This document shows, in pieces, positions 18,310 to 26,110 of a DNA stretch of 64,000 nucleotides. Origin of the DNA: Deltaproteobacteria bacterium (GTDB lineage Bacteria; Desulfobacterota; Desulfuromonadia; Desulfuromonadales; Geopsychrobacteraceae). The notes under the pieces are model-generated. The model saw only the letters and a program-made list of their open reading frames with translations. It did not search any database and had not been told where the DNA came from. The stretch is taken from NCBI GenBank assembly GCA_024280335.1, contig JAJRQI010000030.1, positions 1 through 64,000 of the forward strand, written 5' to 3'. Both the position numbers and the translations under genes were made by a program. Numbering within the stretch: the stretch's first letter is position 1; each line of letters starts with the position of its first letter.

Positions 18310-18400
18310 ACAAACCGGGCGTCCCACGGGATGCCCCTACAAAGTTTGTTCCACCGAGCAGTAGGGGCGACCCGCCGGGTCGCCCGCAGTATAAATTTCG
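18310..18400. repeat. GGGCGACCC palindromic repeat
   Basis: Two related inverted arms, GGGCGTCCCACGGGATGCCC and GGGCGACCCGCCGGGTCGCC, face each other around GTAGGGG/CCCCTAC. The same module occurs at 42106-42137 at the start of ctaB. It is an intergenic REP-type palindrome between the GIDE and LemA genes. It could also affect mRNA stability or termination. Confidence 0.6.
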
Positions 18401-18438
18401 TAATAAGATCTATAAAACACCGAAAAAGGAGGCATTCA

Positions 18439-19008
18439 ATGACCGGCTGGATCGTACTGGGAGTTATTCTACTGCTGTTGCTGGGGCTGATCAGCTATCT
18501 GATCATTATCTACAACGGTTTCGTTGCCCTGAAAAACAACATCAATCAGGACTGGAGCAATATCGATGTGCTGCTGAAGCAGCGTTATGACGAACTGCCG
18601 AAACTGATCAAGGTCTGCGAAGGCTACATGCAGCATGAACAGCAGACCCTCGAAGCCGTGGTCAAGGCGCGCTCGCAGATCAACTCGGCCCACAGCGAGG
18701 GGGAAAAACTGCAGGCGCAGAACCTGTTGAGCGACACCCTGAAGTCACTCTTCATGGTGGTCGAACGGTATCCCGACCTGAAAGCGGACAGCGGGTTTCG
18801 CCAACTGAGCAATCGGATCAGCGAGATCGAGGATCAGATCGCCGACCGGCGCGAACTTTATAATGCTGCGGTGACCATCTATAATACCCGTCTGGAGCAG
18901 TTTCCGGATCTCATCATCGCGCGGATTTTCAATTTCACCGACCGGGATCTCTGGAAGATCGATGCCGCTCATCGTCAGGATGTCGAAGTCAGCTTTCAGC
19001 ACGGCTGA
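18439..19008 (+). CDS. lemA: LemA family membrane protein
   Basis: The 189-residue protein has one N-terminal membrane helix (4-26), the LemA-defining YNGFVALKNNINQDWSNIDVLLKQRYDELPKL stretch in part, and the coiled helical domain ending in NFTDRDLWK. LemA proteins are predicted to have a short outside segment and a cytoplasmic four-helix body. Their biochemical role is not settled. AAAGGAGG precedes the ATG at 18439. The gene follows the GIDE-domain gene, a conserved pairing. Confidence 0.85.
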   Translation: MTGWIVLGVILLLLLGLISYLIIIYNGFVALKNNINQDWSNIDVLLKQRYDELPKLIKVCEGYMQHEQQTLEAVVKARSQINSAHSEGEKLQAQNLLSDTLKSLFMVVERYPDLKADSGFRQLSNRISEIEDQIADRRELYNAAVTIYNTRLEQFPDLIIARIFNFTDRDLWKIDAAHRQDVEVSFQHG

Positions 19009-19133
19009 GCACTGATGCCGGTTAAAGATCTGCGACAAGGCGACCGATGAGAGAGCTGACCCCTCTGCGTCAGGATGACGCGGAACAAACCCCCACGCCA
19101 TGGATCGGCCCGGGAACAAAAGGATTGTGATTC

Positions 19134-19718
19134 ATGCTGATGAATCATTATCTGCTTCTCGGCCTGTCGGCCGATGCCGACCAGGGGCAGATAAAAACCG
19201 CATATCGCCGAATGGCAAAACGCTTTCATCCCGATACCAACCGGGGCTCGGAAGCAGCGGCTGAACTGTTCCGTCAGCTAAACGAAGCCTACCGGATTCT
19301 CACCGACTCCGGGTTGCGAACTGCCTACGATGCCGAGCTGGCCGCTGCCAAGAACGCGGCGCAGGAGTCGCAGCCGAGCGGTGATCCGCAGCAGAAATTC
19401 AATCATTTTCTCAACTCTTTGCTGGACGCACTGTTTGTGCCCCCGGAGGATTCCTCACCGAAAACGGTCGGGAATCGGACAGCGGCACCGAAAAGTTCTG
19501 CCCCCCTTCGCCAACAACCGGACTTCAACTTTTACTACTACCTGGCGATGGAAAAAAAATCCCCGCCCTATTCCAAAGGTGGTGACGGGGTTTACCGGCG
19601 GGAAAAGTCGACCAAGACACAAAGAGTCAACAATCCAGCAAGCAAATTCTCCCGTTTTCCCGACGGCAGCCTGCTGATACTCCTCTGCAGCAGTTTCTGG
19701 AGTCTCGTAATCCAGTAA
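19134..19718 (+). CDS. J-domain protein with divergent C terminus
   Basis: The 194-residue protein has an N-terminal J domain with HPD at 32-34 (RFHPDTN) and the helix IV sequence NEAYRILTDSGLRTAYD. It should stimulate an Hsp70. After about residue 85 no Zn-finger, G/F-rich or DnaJ C-terminal domain is visible, and the tail (SPPYSKGGDGVYRREK onward) looks repeat-derived, so the native C terminus may have been lost. A second ATG two codons in (19140) is also possible. Confidence 0.75.
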   Translation: MLMNHYLLLGLSADADQGQIKTAYRRMAKRFHPDTNRGSEAAAELFRQLNEAYRILTDSGLRTAYDAELAAAKNAAQESQPSGDPQQKFNHFLNSLLDALFVPPEDSSPKTVGNRTAAPKSSAPLRQQPDFNFYYYLAMEKKSPPYSKGGDGVYRREKSTKTQRVNNPASKFSRFPDGSLLILLCSSFWSLVIQ

Positions 19719-19725
19719 AAAAACA

Positions 19726-19762
19726 GGCCATTTCGCATCAGCAAAATGGCCCGTTAATTTTC
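19726..19762 (+). terminator. Rho-independent-like terminator after the J-protein gene
   Basis: GGCCATTT (19726-19733) and AAATGGCC (19744-19751) form an 8-bp stem with a 10-nt loop, followed by the T-rich CGTTAATTTTC. Its place 8 bp after the stop codon fits termination of the LemA/J-protein transcript. The remaining 19763-20125 contains no supported gene or repeat. Confidence 0.6.
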
Positions 19763-20191
19763 GACTATCTGGGTATCGGCTAAAAGGTACGTGATACCGC
19801 ACGCTTCCAAAGCAGACGACGCTGCGTGCGCCGATTGAAATGCAAGCGACAGCTGACTTTTGACCTGCCGAACCATCGATCCAACCAATTTTCAAGCATC
19901 CGAACTATCCTTCTCAAGCAGAAAAACCGTTTAAAAACAAGCGGATCGTAGTCACCGGCGGCAACTCCGTCAAGCCTGTTTTTCGATAAAATACTGTTTT
20001 TAAAAGAGAATTCAATTTACGCCGCCAACCATGCAGAGTCTGCGGAGAATATTTTCTTATCAGCAGTTGCTGAGCCACCGATCGGGAACTCTGTTTTATG
20101 CTTATTTTACCGTCGGGGTTGCCGAATGCCCTTGACTGAGGCTAGACGGTTGTCGGACTATCCCATCACACTTGCATCCGGGGAGGAAGAG

Positions 20192-20395
20192 ATGGCCGAC
20201 AGCAACGAGAATGCCCCCATCGAACAACTGAAAATCTGCCAGCTCAGGGCGCAGGGGTTGCTGGAAGAGATCGACCGGCGCTCCACTGACCCGACCGTGG
20301 TCTGCGGTAAATGCGGCGCCAAAGCAAATCACGCTGCGCAGGTGCATAATCCGCGGCCCCTGAAAGAAGCCCGGGGCGACAGCTTCTGGAGCTGA
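20192..20395 (+). CDS. Small hypothetical protein with a CxxC pair
   Basis: The ATG at 20192 has GGGAGGA in front of it and gives 67 residues, including a helical segment LKICQLRAQGLLEEIDRR and a CGKCG knuckle that could bind a metal if paired in a dimer. It ends 17 bp before the thioesterase gene and is likely co-transcribed with it. No family is recognised. Confidence 0.6.
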   Translation: MADSNENAPIEQLKICQLRAQGLLEEIDRRSTDPTVVCGKCGAKANHAAQVHNPRPLKEARGDSFWS

Positions 20396-20412
20396 GATAT
20401 TGGAGATATCCG

Positions 20413-20826
20413 ATGGAAGAAACCGTTAATTTCTTTCGCAGCAAGGATCTGTTCGCGCGCCATGCCGGAATCGAACTGATCGCCGCCAAACCCGGCTGGG
20501 CGCAGGTTAAAATGCCGATTCAAGCGTTCCACTTCAATGGCGCGGGCACCGTGCACGGCGGCGCCATTTTCACTTTGGCCGATTTTGCTTTTGCTGTCGC
20601 TTCGAATGCGCAGGGACAACTGGCCATGGGGATCAACACCTCGACCACTTTCATCAAGGCGGCCCGCACCGGAACCCTTTACGGCGAAGCGGAGGAGATC
20701 TCCCTGAACCGTCGGCTCGGCAACTATCAGGTGAAAATCACCGATGACCGGCAACAGCTTATAGCCCTGTTTCAGGGGACTGTTTTCCGCAAGGATCAAC
20801 CACTTTTTCCGCAGGAACAAAACTAA
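20413..20826 (+). CDS. PaaI-family hotdog thioesterase
   Basis: The 137-residue protein contains the PaaI hotdog signature GTVHGGAIFTLADFAFAVASN, with the HGG oxyanion loop and the catalytic-site Asp in TLADF. It is predicted to hydrolyse small acyl-CoA thioesters. It is one base from the patatin-like gene downstream, so acyl-chain or phospholipid turnover is a plausible shared theme. A related hotdog protein lies at 5205. Confidence 0.8.
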   Translation: MEETVNFFRSKDLFARHAGIELIAAKPGWAQVKMPIQAFHFNGAGTVHGGAIFTLADFAFAVASNAQGQLAMGINTSTTFIKAARTGTLYGEAEEISLNRRLGNYQVKITDDRQQLIALFQGTVFRKDQPLFPQEQN

Positions 20827-20827
20827 T

Positions 20828-21745
20828 ATGTTCAAATGGTTCGACAATAAAAAGGTCGGTCTGGCACTGGGCGGCGGCGCCGCCCGTGGTCTGGCCCATA
20901 TCGGCGTACTACAAGCACTGGAAGAGGCCGAGGTGCCGGTGCAGATGCTGACCGGCACCAGTATGGGGGCGATTATCGGTGCCATGTATGCCGCCGATCC
21001 CCGGATCGATCTGCTGCAGGAGCGGATGCTCGAATATCTGAGCAGCGATATTTTCCGCAAAGCCCGGCTCGATTTTGTCGTTGAAAGAAAAAATAATGTC
21101 GATGGCGAAGGGCTGTTCTTCCGCTTCTCGCAACTGGCGCGAAAAAAGATTTTCTTCACCCTGGCGATGACCATGATATCCTTTGTCTCGCAGGAAACCC
21201 GCGACAAGAGCCTGGAATTTCTGCTCCCCGATATCGATATCGAAGCGACCAAACTCCCCTTTGCCGCCATCGCCCTTGACCTCGACAGCGGCAAAGAAGT
21301 GGTAATCAAATCCGGTTCCCTGCGCAAGGCCGTTGCCGCAACCAGCGCCCTGCCGGGGATTCTTCCGCCGGTCGAATACAACGGCAGGCAGTTGGTCGAC
21401 GGTGGCTGGATCAATGCCGTGCCGATCGAACCGGCCAGAGATCTGGGTGCCGATATCGTCATCGCCGTTGACGTCGGCTCCAACCTCATCGAACAGGGGG
21501 ATTCAAGCAGCGGTCTTGATATCGTTTTTCGCGCCGATGCCGCCGCCCGCAATGCCCTCTCCAACCTGCAACTGCAACAGGCCGACTTGATCGTCTGCCC
21601 ATCGGTCGGGATCACCCACTGGGCTGATTTCAGCCATGCCGATCAGATCATCGCCAATGGTCGCGACTCCACTTTGCGGCGAATTGCGGATATCAAAGCC
21701 CTGCTGAAAATGAAAACATCAAAGTTCAGCTTCTTTACAAGTTGA
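20828..21745 (+). CDS. Patatin-like phospholipase, RssA type
   Basis: The 305-residue serine esterase has the oxyanion GGGAARG (15-21), the nucleophile elbow GTSMG with Ser45, and the catalytic Asp191 in DGG, the full patatin Ser-Asp dyad. Bacterial RssA/YlbK proteins are cytoplasmic or membrane-associated lipid acyl hydrolases of uncertain substrate. It is in an apparent operon with a PaaI thioesterase and is followed 31 bp later by efpL. Confidence 0.85.
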   Translation: MFKWFDNKKVGLALGGGAARGLAHIGVLQALEEAEVPVQMLTGTSMGAIIGAMYAADPRIDLLQERMLEYLSSDIFRKARLDFVVERKNNVDGEGLFFRFSQLARKKIFFTLAMTMISFVSQETRDKSLEFLLPDIDIEATKLPFAAIALDLDSGKEVVIKSGSLRKAVAATSALPGILPPVEYNGRQLVDGGWINAVPIEPARDLGADIVIAVDVGSNLIEQGDSSSGLDIVFRADAAARNALSNLQLQQADLIVCPSVGITHWADFSHADQIIANGRDSTLRRIADIKALLKMKTSKFSFFTS

Positions 21746-21776
21746 TTGACACCTTAAGTCTCGAAGGAGAAAGCCG

Positions 21777-22340
21777 ATGATTAACGCCAGTGACCTGAAA
21801 CGCGGTCTGGTGATGAAGTTGGATGATGCCCCCTGCGTCGTCCTCGAGCTCAGCCAGCAATCCCCCACCGCCCGGGGCGGCAATACGCTGATCAAAACCA
21901 AGTTTCGCAACCTGCTGACCGGCCAGGTGCTGCAAAAAACCTTCAAATCGGGTGACCGCATCGAGGAAGCCGATTTCAACCGCCGCAAGGGACAGTTCCT
22001 CTATGCCGCAGGGGATCTGGGGGTTTTCATGGATCAGGAGAGCTACGAGCAATATGAGGTCGGCGGCGAGAGTTACGATGAAATCAGCGGCTACTTGCTG
22101 GAAGGGGGCGAGGTCACGCTCGGGATTTTCAACGAACTGGTGGTCAGTCTGGAAGTCCCGCAGGTGGTCGAACTGCTGGTCACTGAAACCGCCCCGGCAA
22201 TAAAAAATGCCACCGCAACGGCCCAGACCAAGGAAGCGATTCTGGAAACCGGCATTAGGGTGCAGGTGCCCGGCTATCTGGAAAGCGGGGAGAAAATCAA
22301 GATCGATACCCGGGAATGTCGATTTATTTCCCGAGCATAA
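21777..22340 (+). CDS. efpL: Elongation factor P-like protein EfpL (YeiP)
   Basis: The 187-residue protein is an EF-P paralogue with three beta-barrel domains. The tip loop reads QSPTARGGNTLIK, with Arg33 where EF-P has the lysine that EpmA/EpmB modify. This is the same SPTARG loop as E. coli EfpL, so lysylation is not expected. It is predicted to relieve ribosome stalling at proline and related motifs. AAGGAGA precedes the ATG. The organism should carry a separate canonical EF-P elsewhere. Confidence 0.9.
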   Translation: MINASDLKRGLVMKLDDAPCVVLELSQQSPTARGGNTLIKTKFRNLLTGQVLQKTFKSGDRIEEADFNRRKGQFLYAAGDLGVFMDQESYEQYEVGGESYDEISGYLLEGGEVTLGIFNELVVSLEVPQVVELLVTETAPAIKNATATAQTKEAILETGIRVQVPGYLESGEKIKIDTRECRFISRA

Positions 22341-22408
22341 TCAGCGATCGGGACGTTTAATTCTTGACCGCCGCACTTTTATCTGCAACATTAAATTTTC
22401 CTACTTTT

Positions 22409-22563
22409 CATTATTCCATCACACTAGTTAAAGCTATGGACTTTTGTCCAAGATTTTCAGTTGCTACTCATTTTTGTCATTCCCGCGCAGGCGGGAATCC
22501 AGTGGTTTTATGAGGCGTGGATCCCCGCATTCGCGAGGATGACGATCTTCGCCTTTGATTTTA
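22409..22563. repeat. 155-bp palindromic repeat, copy 1
   Basis: This element contains GTCATTCCCGCGCAGGCGGG and its partner ending in GAGGATGACGATC, plus about 50 bp of conserved flank on each side (including TTCAGTTGCTAC and TTTGATTTTA). It matches 35103-35257 in the opposite orientation over its whole length with few differences. It occupies the gap between efpL and the PstS-like gene. Confidence 0.75.
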
Positions 22564-22581
22564 GTGCGAAAGGTTATTTGG

Positions 22582-23355
22582 ATGAAAAAATTGCTGGTCA
22601 CATTCACCCTGGTTGCAACCTTACTGCTGACAACCAGCCCAAGCCGGGCCGCGCATGACCAGCTGGTTGCCGGGGCCGGTCCCTCAACCAAGGTGGCCGA
22701 GCTGTTCTTTGCCGAATTCTGCAAAGATCCGGCCTGCGCGGATTACCATTTTACGATTATGCAGACTTCGGTCAAACATAAGGGCGGCATCCTCTCATCA
22801 AGCCAATATCTCTTCGGCCGCACCGGACGGCCGCTGACAGCCGAGGAAAAAGCGCTGGGGAAAGAAGAGATTCTACTCGGCCGGGTGCCGATTACCTTCG
22901 CGGTCGGCTTGGAGACCGGCGTTAAGCAGCTCAGCCTGAAACAAGCAGAACAGATTTTCAGCCGAAAAATCACCAACTGGAAACAGCTCGGCGGCAAGGA
23001 TGCGACAATCATCCTGATCGGCCGGGAAGAGACTGAAGCACTCTACAGCGTCCTGAAAAAAGAGTATCCCCGCTTCAGGAATCTCACTTTTGACAAAGTG
23101 TTCAAGAAAGATCACCAGGTCGTGAAATTTCTCAAATCCCCGGCCGGAGCCCACGCCATCGGCTTCGGCGCCAAGCCGAACTTCAATCAGTACAACCTGC
23201 TGAGGGTCAAAGGTTTTTCCACTGGAGTCGCGCTGGGACTGGTCTACGACCTGGAAAACCGCAACCATCCGATCATCAAGGCAGCCGGCAAATATGCCGC
23301 TGGCTCAGCGTGGAAAAAGCAGCTGAAAAGCCTCGACATGCTGCCGGTTGACTAA
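22582..23355 (+). CDS. PstS-like periplasmic substrate-binding protein
   Basis: The 257-residue protein has a Sec signal peptide (MKKLLVTFTLVATLLLTTSPSRA) and the type II binding-protein segments seen in PstS-like domains, such as LSLKQAEQIFSRKITNWKQLGG and AIGFG. It is shorter than true PstS and has no pst transport genes next to it, so it could bind phosphate or another oxyanion in a sensing role. The ATG at 22582 directly precedes the signal peptide. Confidence 0.7.
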   Translation: MKKLLVTFTLVATLLLTTSPSRAAHDQLVAGAGPSTKVAELFFAEFCKDPACADYHFTIMQTSVKHKGGILSSSQYLFGRTGRPLTAEEKALGKEEILLGRVPITFAVGLETGVKQLSLKQAEQIFSRKITNWKQLGGKDATIILIGREETEALYSVLKKEYPRFRNLTFDKVFKKDHQVVKFLKSPAGAHAIGFGAKPNFNQYNLLRVKGFSTGVALGLVYDLENRNHPIIKAAGKYAAGSAWKKQLKSLDMLPVD

Positions 23356-23379
23356 ACGGAAAGAGACAAAGGTCCGACC

Positions 23380-23946
23380 GTGCTGACCATCGAACAGATC
23401 AACTTACGCCTGAGCAATCATCGACCACAGAGTCTGGAACTGGCAACCCGCCGTCATGCAGCAGTGGCGCTGTTGCTGAGTCCGGGTGAGCAAGGACCGG
23501 AAGTGCTGTTTATCCGTCGGGCTGAATTCGCCGGCGATCCCTGGTCGGGAGATGTCGCCTTCCCCGGCGGCGGGCTGGAAGAACAGGATAGCGGGCCGCG
23601 ACAAGCCGCCGAGCGGGAAACCCGTGAAGAGGTCGGCCTGCAACTTGAACCGCAGCAGTACCTCGGCCAACTCGACGATCTGGCCGGAGCCTATCTGCCG
23701 GTGTATATCTCCTGCTTCGTTTATCTGCTCGAAAAGAAACCGACGCTGAAACTGAACGGGGAAGTGGTCAACACCTTCTGGGTGCCGCTGGCAATATTAC
23801 AGGCCCCGGAACGGAACCAGAAAAAAACCTTTACCTATCGCGGCAGTCGGCATACCCACCCGATTATCGATCTTGGCGGCTACACCGATCGCTGCCTCTG
23901 GGGAATCAGTTACCGAATTCTGCAGCAGCTATTCAACTTAGAGTGA
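23380..23946 (+). CDS. Nudix hydrolase, CoA pyrophosphatase family
   Basis: The 188-residue protein has the CoA-ase upstream signature LFIRRAEFAGDPWSGDVAFPGG followed by a Nudix box ending AAERETREEVGL, matching NudL-like coenzyme A pyrophosphatases (UPF0035). It should cleave CoA or acyl-CoA to phosphopantetheine and 3',5'-ADP. The start is GTG. It converges with, and overlaps by 9 bp, the alpha/beta hydrolase gene on the other strand. Confidence 0.85.
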   Translation: MLTIEQINLRLSNHRPQSLELATRRHAAVALLLSPGEQGPEVLFIRRAEFAGDPWSGDVAFPGGGLEEQDSGPRQAAERETREEVGLQLEPQQYLGQLDDLAGAYLPVYISCFVYLLEKKPTLKLNGEVVNTFWVPLAILQAPERNQKKTFTYRGSRHTHPIIDLGGYTDRCLWGISYRILQQLFNLE

Positions 23947-24690
23947 AGCGATAAACTCCGCTAAAAGGGCAAAATATTCCCGCGCATTGACAAACACGAT
24001 GTCGTTATGGTTGCCCTGCGGGAAGATTTTCAACTTTTTCCGCCCGGCTGCCCACTCGTAGAGCCGCTGACCATGGCTGACATCAACCAGCCCGTCATCT
24101 TGGCAGTGCATCACCAGCAGCGGTCCCGAATAAGCAGCCATTTTCTGCTGATGGTTGAAATACTGCGCAACTAGCTGCCGAAATTCAGCCAGTCCCACCC
24201 CCAACTCCTGCGGCTCGACCCGCAGCAGCAGCCGTTCCAATACATCCGCAACACCGCTTTCGAGCACCAGTCCGGCGGCGTCAGGAAAACGCGCTGCGGC
24301 TTCAATGGCGAAGATCGAGCCGACGCTGCGACCGAAGAAAATCAATTCACCGGCCGGTTTGCCGAGCGCCTCGATGGTCGGCACGACATCCTCAAGCATC
24401 CGTCCCAACTGCGGCTCACCGGTCGACTGACCGAAACCGCGCAGCTCGGCAAGCAAGCAGTTGCAGCCCATCTGCTGAATCAGGGCGACAAAGTCACCGC
24501 ACCAATCATCGACGATCTCGCCATTGCCGTGAAAATGGACCAGGGTCTTCGCCGCCGGATCGATCTCATGGTAACTGCAGGCCAGCCACGCGTCACCGCA
24601 ATCGACCCGGAAGGGATCGCTGATCGAACCGGCACGGGGGAAGAAATAACGTTCGCTGATCAGTCGATGATTGAGCAGGTCGCTCGACAT
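23938..24690 (-). CDS. Alpha/beta hydrolase (serine esterase-like)
   Basis: The 250-residue protein shows the hydrolase fold: HFHGNGEIVDDW as oxyanion region, FGRSVGS as the nucleophile elbow (G-x-S-x-G), a late Asp in MHCQDDGLVD and His in GNHNDIVF. This is the BEM46/FrsA-like layout. The substrate is unknown. The ATG at 24690 has GAGGTG before it and is preferred over an upstream start at 24720. Confidence 0.75.
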   Translation of the reverse strand: MSSDLLNHRLISERYFFPRAGSISDPFRVDCGDAWLACSYHEIDPAAKTLVHFHGNGEIVDDWCGDFVALIQQMGCNCLLAELRGFGQSTGEPQLGRMLEDVVPTIEALGKPAGELIFFGRSVGSIFAIEAAARFPDAAGLVLESGVADVLERLLLRVEPQELGVGLAEFRQLVAQYFNHQQKMAAYSGPLLVMHCQDDGLVDVSHGQRLYEWAAGRKKLKIFPQGNHNDIVFVNAREYFALLAEFIASL

Positions 24691-24799
24691 ATTCACCTCG
24701 CAATTTAATCTCGGGGACATCCCTCAAACAGTACGAATCAGGTAAAACAATCTGCCACTAACAGGAACAAAACAATCCCTTGGATTATATCGAAATATT

Positions 24800-24835
24800 G
24801 CTGTACATTACAGCAGGTTACAGTATTTCAGTACT
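24800..24835. promoter_or_regulatory. Palindromic TACAG boxes upstream of the restriction-gene remnant
   Basis: GCTGTA-cat-TACAGC (24800-24814) is a perfect palindrome, and a second imperfect one, TACAGTATTTCAGTACTG, follows within 5 bp. The spacing suggests a repressor operator at the hsdR promoter. This is inference from symmetry alone. Confidence 0.3.
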
Positions 24836-24877
24836 GGGCGCGAGTAGCGTAGATATTATTAAAACGGAGGGCAAGAG

Positions 24878-25402
24878 TTGTTAAGAAAACCCGCAGCAAA
24901 CACTGCTCCGAGCGAAGCCGATACCCGCGCCAACTTTATCGACCCTGCGCTTGCTCTGGTCGGCTGGGATAGCAGTCAGATCCTCCTGGAATACTATTTT
25001 ACCGATGGTCGAAAACTTGCTGGAAATCAACGCGGCACCCGCTGTTTTGTCGACTATCTTCTGTACAAAAACAACCAACATCTCGCAATTATCGAGGTCA
25101 AGAAACAATCGGCTCATCCCACCCAAGGCCTCCAGCAAGCGATTGATTATGCAAATAAGCTGAGCGTTCGCTTCATCTATTCCACCAATGACCTCGGCAG
25201 AGAACTGCGCAACATCCCCTTTCACCTGGAAGCGGGAATGCAACCACGCTACTATCAGGAACTTGCCGTACACGCTGCAACGGATGCAATCGGCAGCGGC
25301 AAAGACCGGGGTTTACTGACCTTGGCGACCGGCACGGGCAAGACCTTTATCGCCTTTCAAATAGTCCACAAACTGTTTCAGCTACGCTGGAATCTTCATT
25401 GA
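24878..25402 (+). pseudogene. Truncated type I restriction enzyme R subunit (hsdR fragment)
   Basis: The 174 residues are the N-terminal nuclease domain of HsdR (VDYLLYKNNQHLAIIEVKKQSA, with the PD-(D/E)xK-type Glu-x-Lys) and the start of the helicase domain through the Walker A LATGTGKTFIAFQIVHKLFQLRWN. It then ends two residues later, where a normal HsdR would run several hundred residues more. TTG is the likely start (AACGGAGG before it). A 5'-truncated DUF559 gene begins exactly at the break. Confidence 0.8.
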
Positions 25403-25409
25403 ACGCACG

Positions 25410-25715
25410 TTGTGGGCTGAGATACGCGGCCGTCAACTACAAGGTTTTCGCTTCCGCAGGCAGCACCCCATAGGGTGCTATATTGTTGATTTTGTATGTA
25501 TACAACTGAAGCTGATTATCGAGCTGGATGGAAGTCAGCATTTAGAGCAAGAGCAATATGACAAGAAAAGATCACAGTGGTTGGAGTCGAAAGGGTACCA
25601 GGTGCTCCGCTTTTGGAACAGCGAGGTGATGGAAAATGTCGAGGATGTTATGCAGGTGATTTACAGTCATTTACCCCCATCCCAGCCTTCCCCCTTAAAA
25701 GGGGAAGGAGCATAA
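25410..25715 (+). CDS. DUF559 (Vsr-like) endonuclease-domain protein, 5'-truncated
   Basis: The protein contains the DUF559 core FRRQHPIGCYIVDFVC, LIIELDGSQH and LRFWNSEV, a small PD-(D/E)xK-like fold related to Vsr. Homologues have about 10-15 more residues at the N terminus. Here the same frame extends upstream only as ERTLWAEIRGRQ before hsdR sequence begins. Its C-terminal LPPSQPSPLKGEGA is translated repeat DNA. It may be non-functional. The start shown is a TTG with no good binding site. Confidence 0.6.
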   Translation: MWAEIRGRQLQGFRFRRQHPIGCYIVDFVCIQLKLIIELDGSQHLEQEQYDKKRSQWLESKGYQVLRFWNSEVMENVEDVMQVIYSHLPPSQPSPLKGEGA

Positions 25716-25800
25716 AGGCACAGTCCAAGTGCCCGGTGCACGCCTTTCCCCCCCCCCCTCCCCTCTTAAGGGGGAGGGGGTAACTCCGGTACAAATTTAT
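25670..25800. repeat. CCCTTAAAAGGGG-type palindromic repeats
   Basis: CCCCCTTAAAAGGGGAAGG and CCCCTCTTAAGGGGGAGGGGG are two facing palindromes with C- and G-runs. Related stretches lie at 25975-26075 and 37556-37675. These are dispersed intergenic repeats. They separate the pieces of the decayed restriction locus. Confidence 0.55.
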
Positions 25801-25821
25801 CAAAGGAAAGTTGTAACCACC

Positions 25822-25923
25822 ATGTCACTCCAACAAAAAATAGACCGTATAACCGATATCCTGCGCCGTGATGATGGCATCTCCGGAGCCATGCACTTTA
25901 ACCAGGATGGAGTCACGCTATGA
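25822..25923 (+). pseudogene. hsdM N-terminal stub
   Basis: This 33-residue frame begins MSLQQKIDRITDILRRDDG and continues ISGAMH, the highly conserved N terminus of type I modification subunits (normally about 500 residues). It ends at a TGA after LNQDGVTL-like unrelated residues. It is a relic of hsdM, following the hsdR fragment in reversed gene order. Confidence 0.65.
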
Positions 25924-25974
25924 ACAGCGCTTTCGATAATCAGAATTTCGACACTTTCCCGCGTGGCTGCAATC

Positions 25975-26078
25975 AAGTCCCTTCCCCATTCAGGGGGAAG
26001 GTCAGGATGGGGGTGGAAGCTTGTAATTATAGTCATTCAACCCCCTCCCTAACCCTCCCCCTTGCAGGGGGCAGGGAC
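25975..26078. repeat. CCCTTCCCC / CCCTCCCTAACCC repeat pair
   Basis: CCCTTCCCCATTCAGGGGGAAGG and CCCTCCCCCTTGCAGGGGGCAGGG in part form local hairpins. They belong to the same type of C/G-run repeat as 25670-25800. They sit between the hsdM stub and the Fic gene. Confidence 0.5.
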
Positions 26079-26110
26079 TTCTTGACTTGTCGATGCAGGG
26101 AGTTTGTGTA

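Noticed and set aside
20329-21615. Minus-strand 428-codon frame opposite the thioesterase and RssA genes
   Set aside because: It is serine/arginine-rich low-complexity translation typical of an antisense frame, with no domain or ribosome site. The plus-strand genes carry catalytic motifs.
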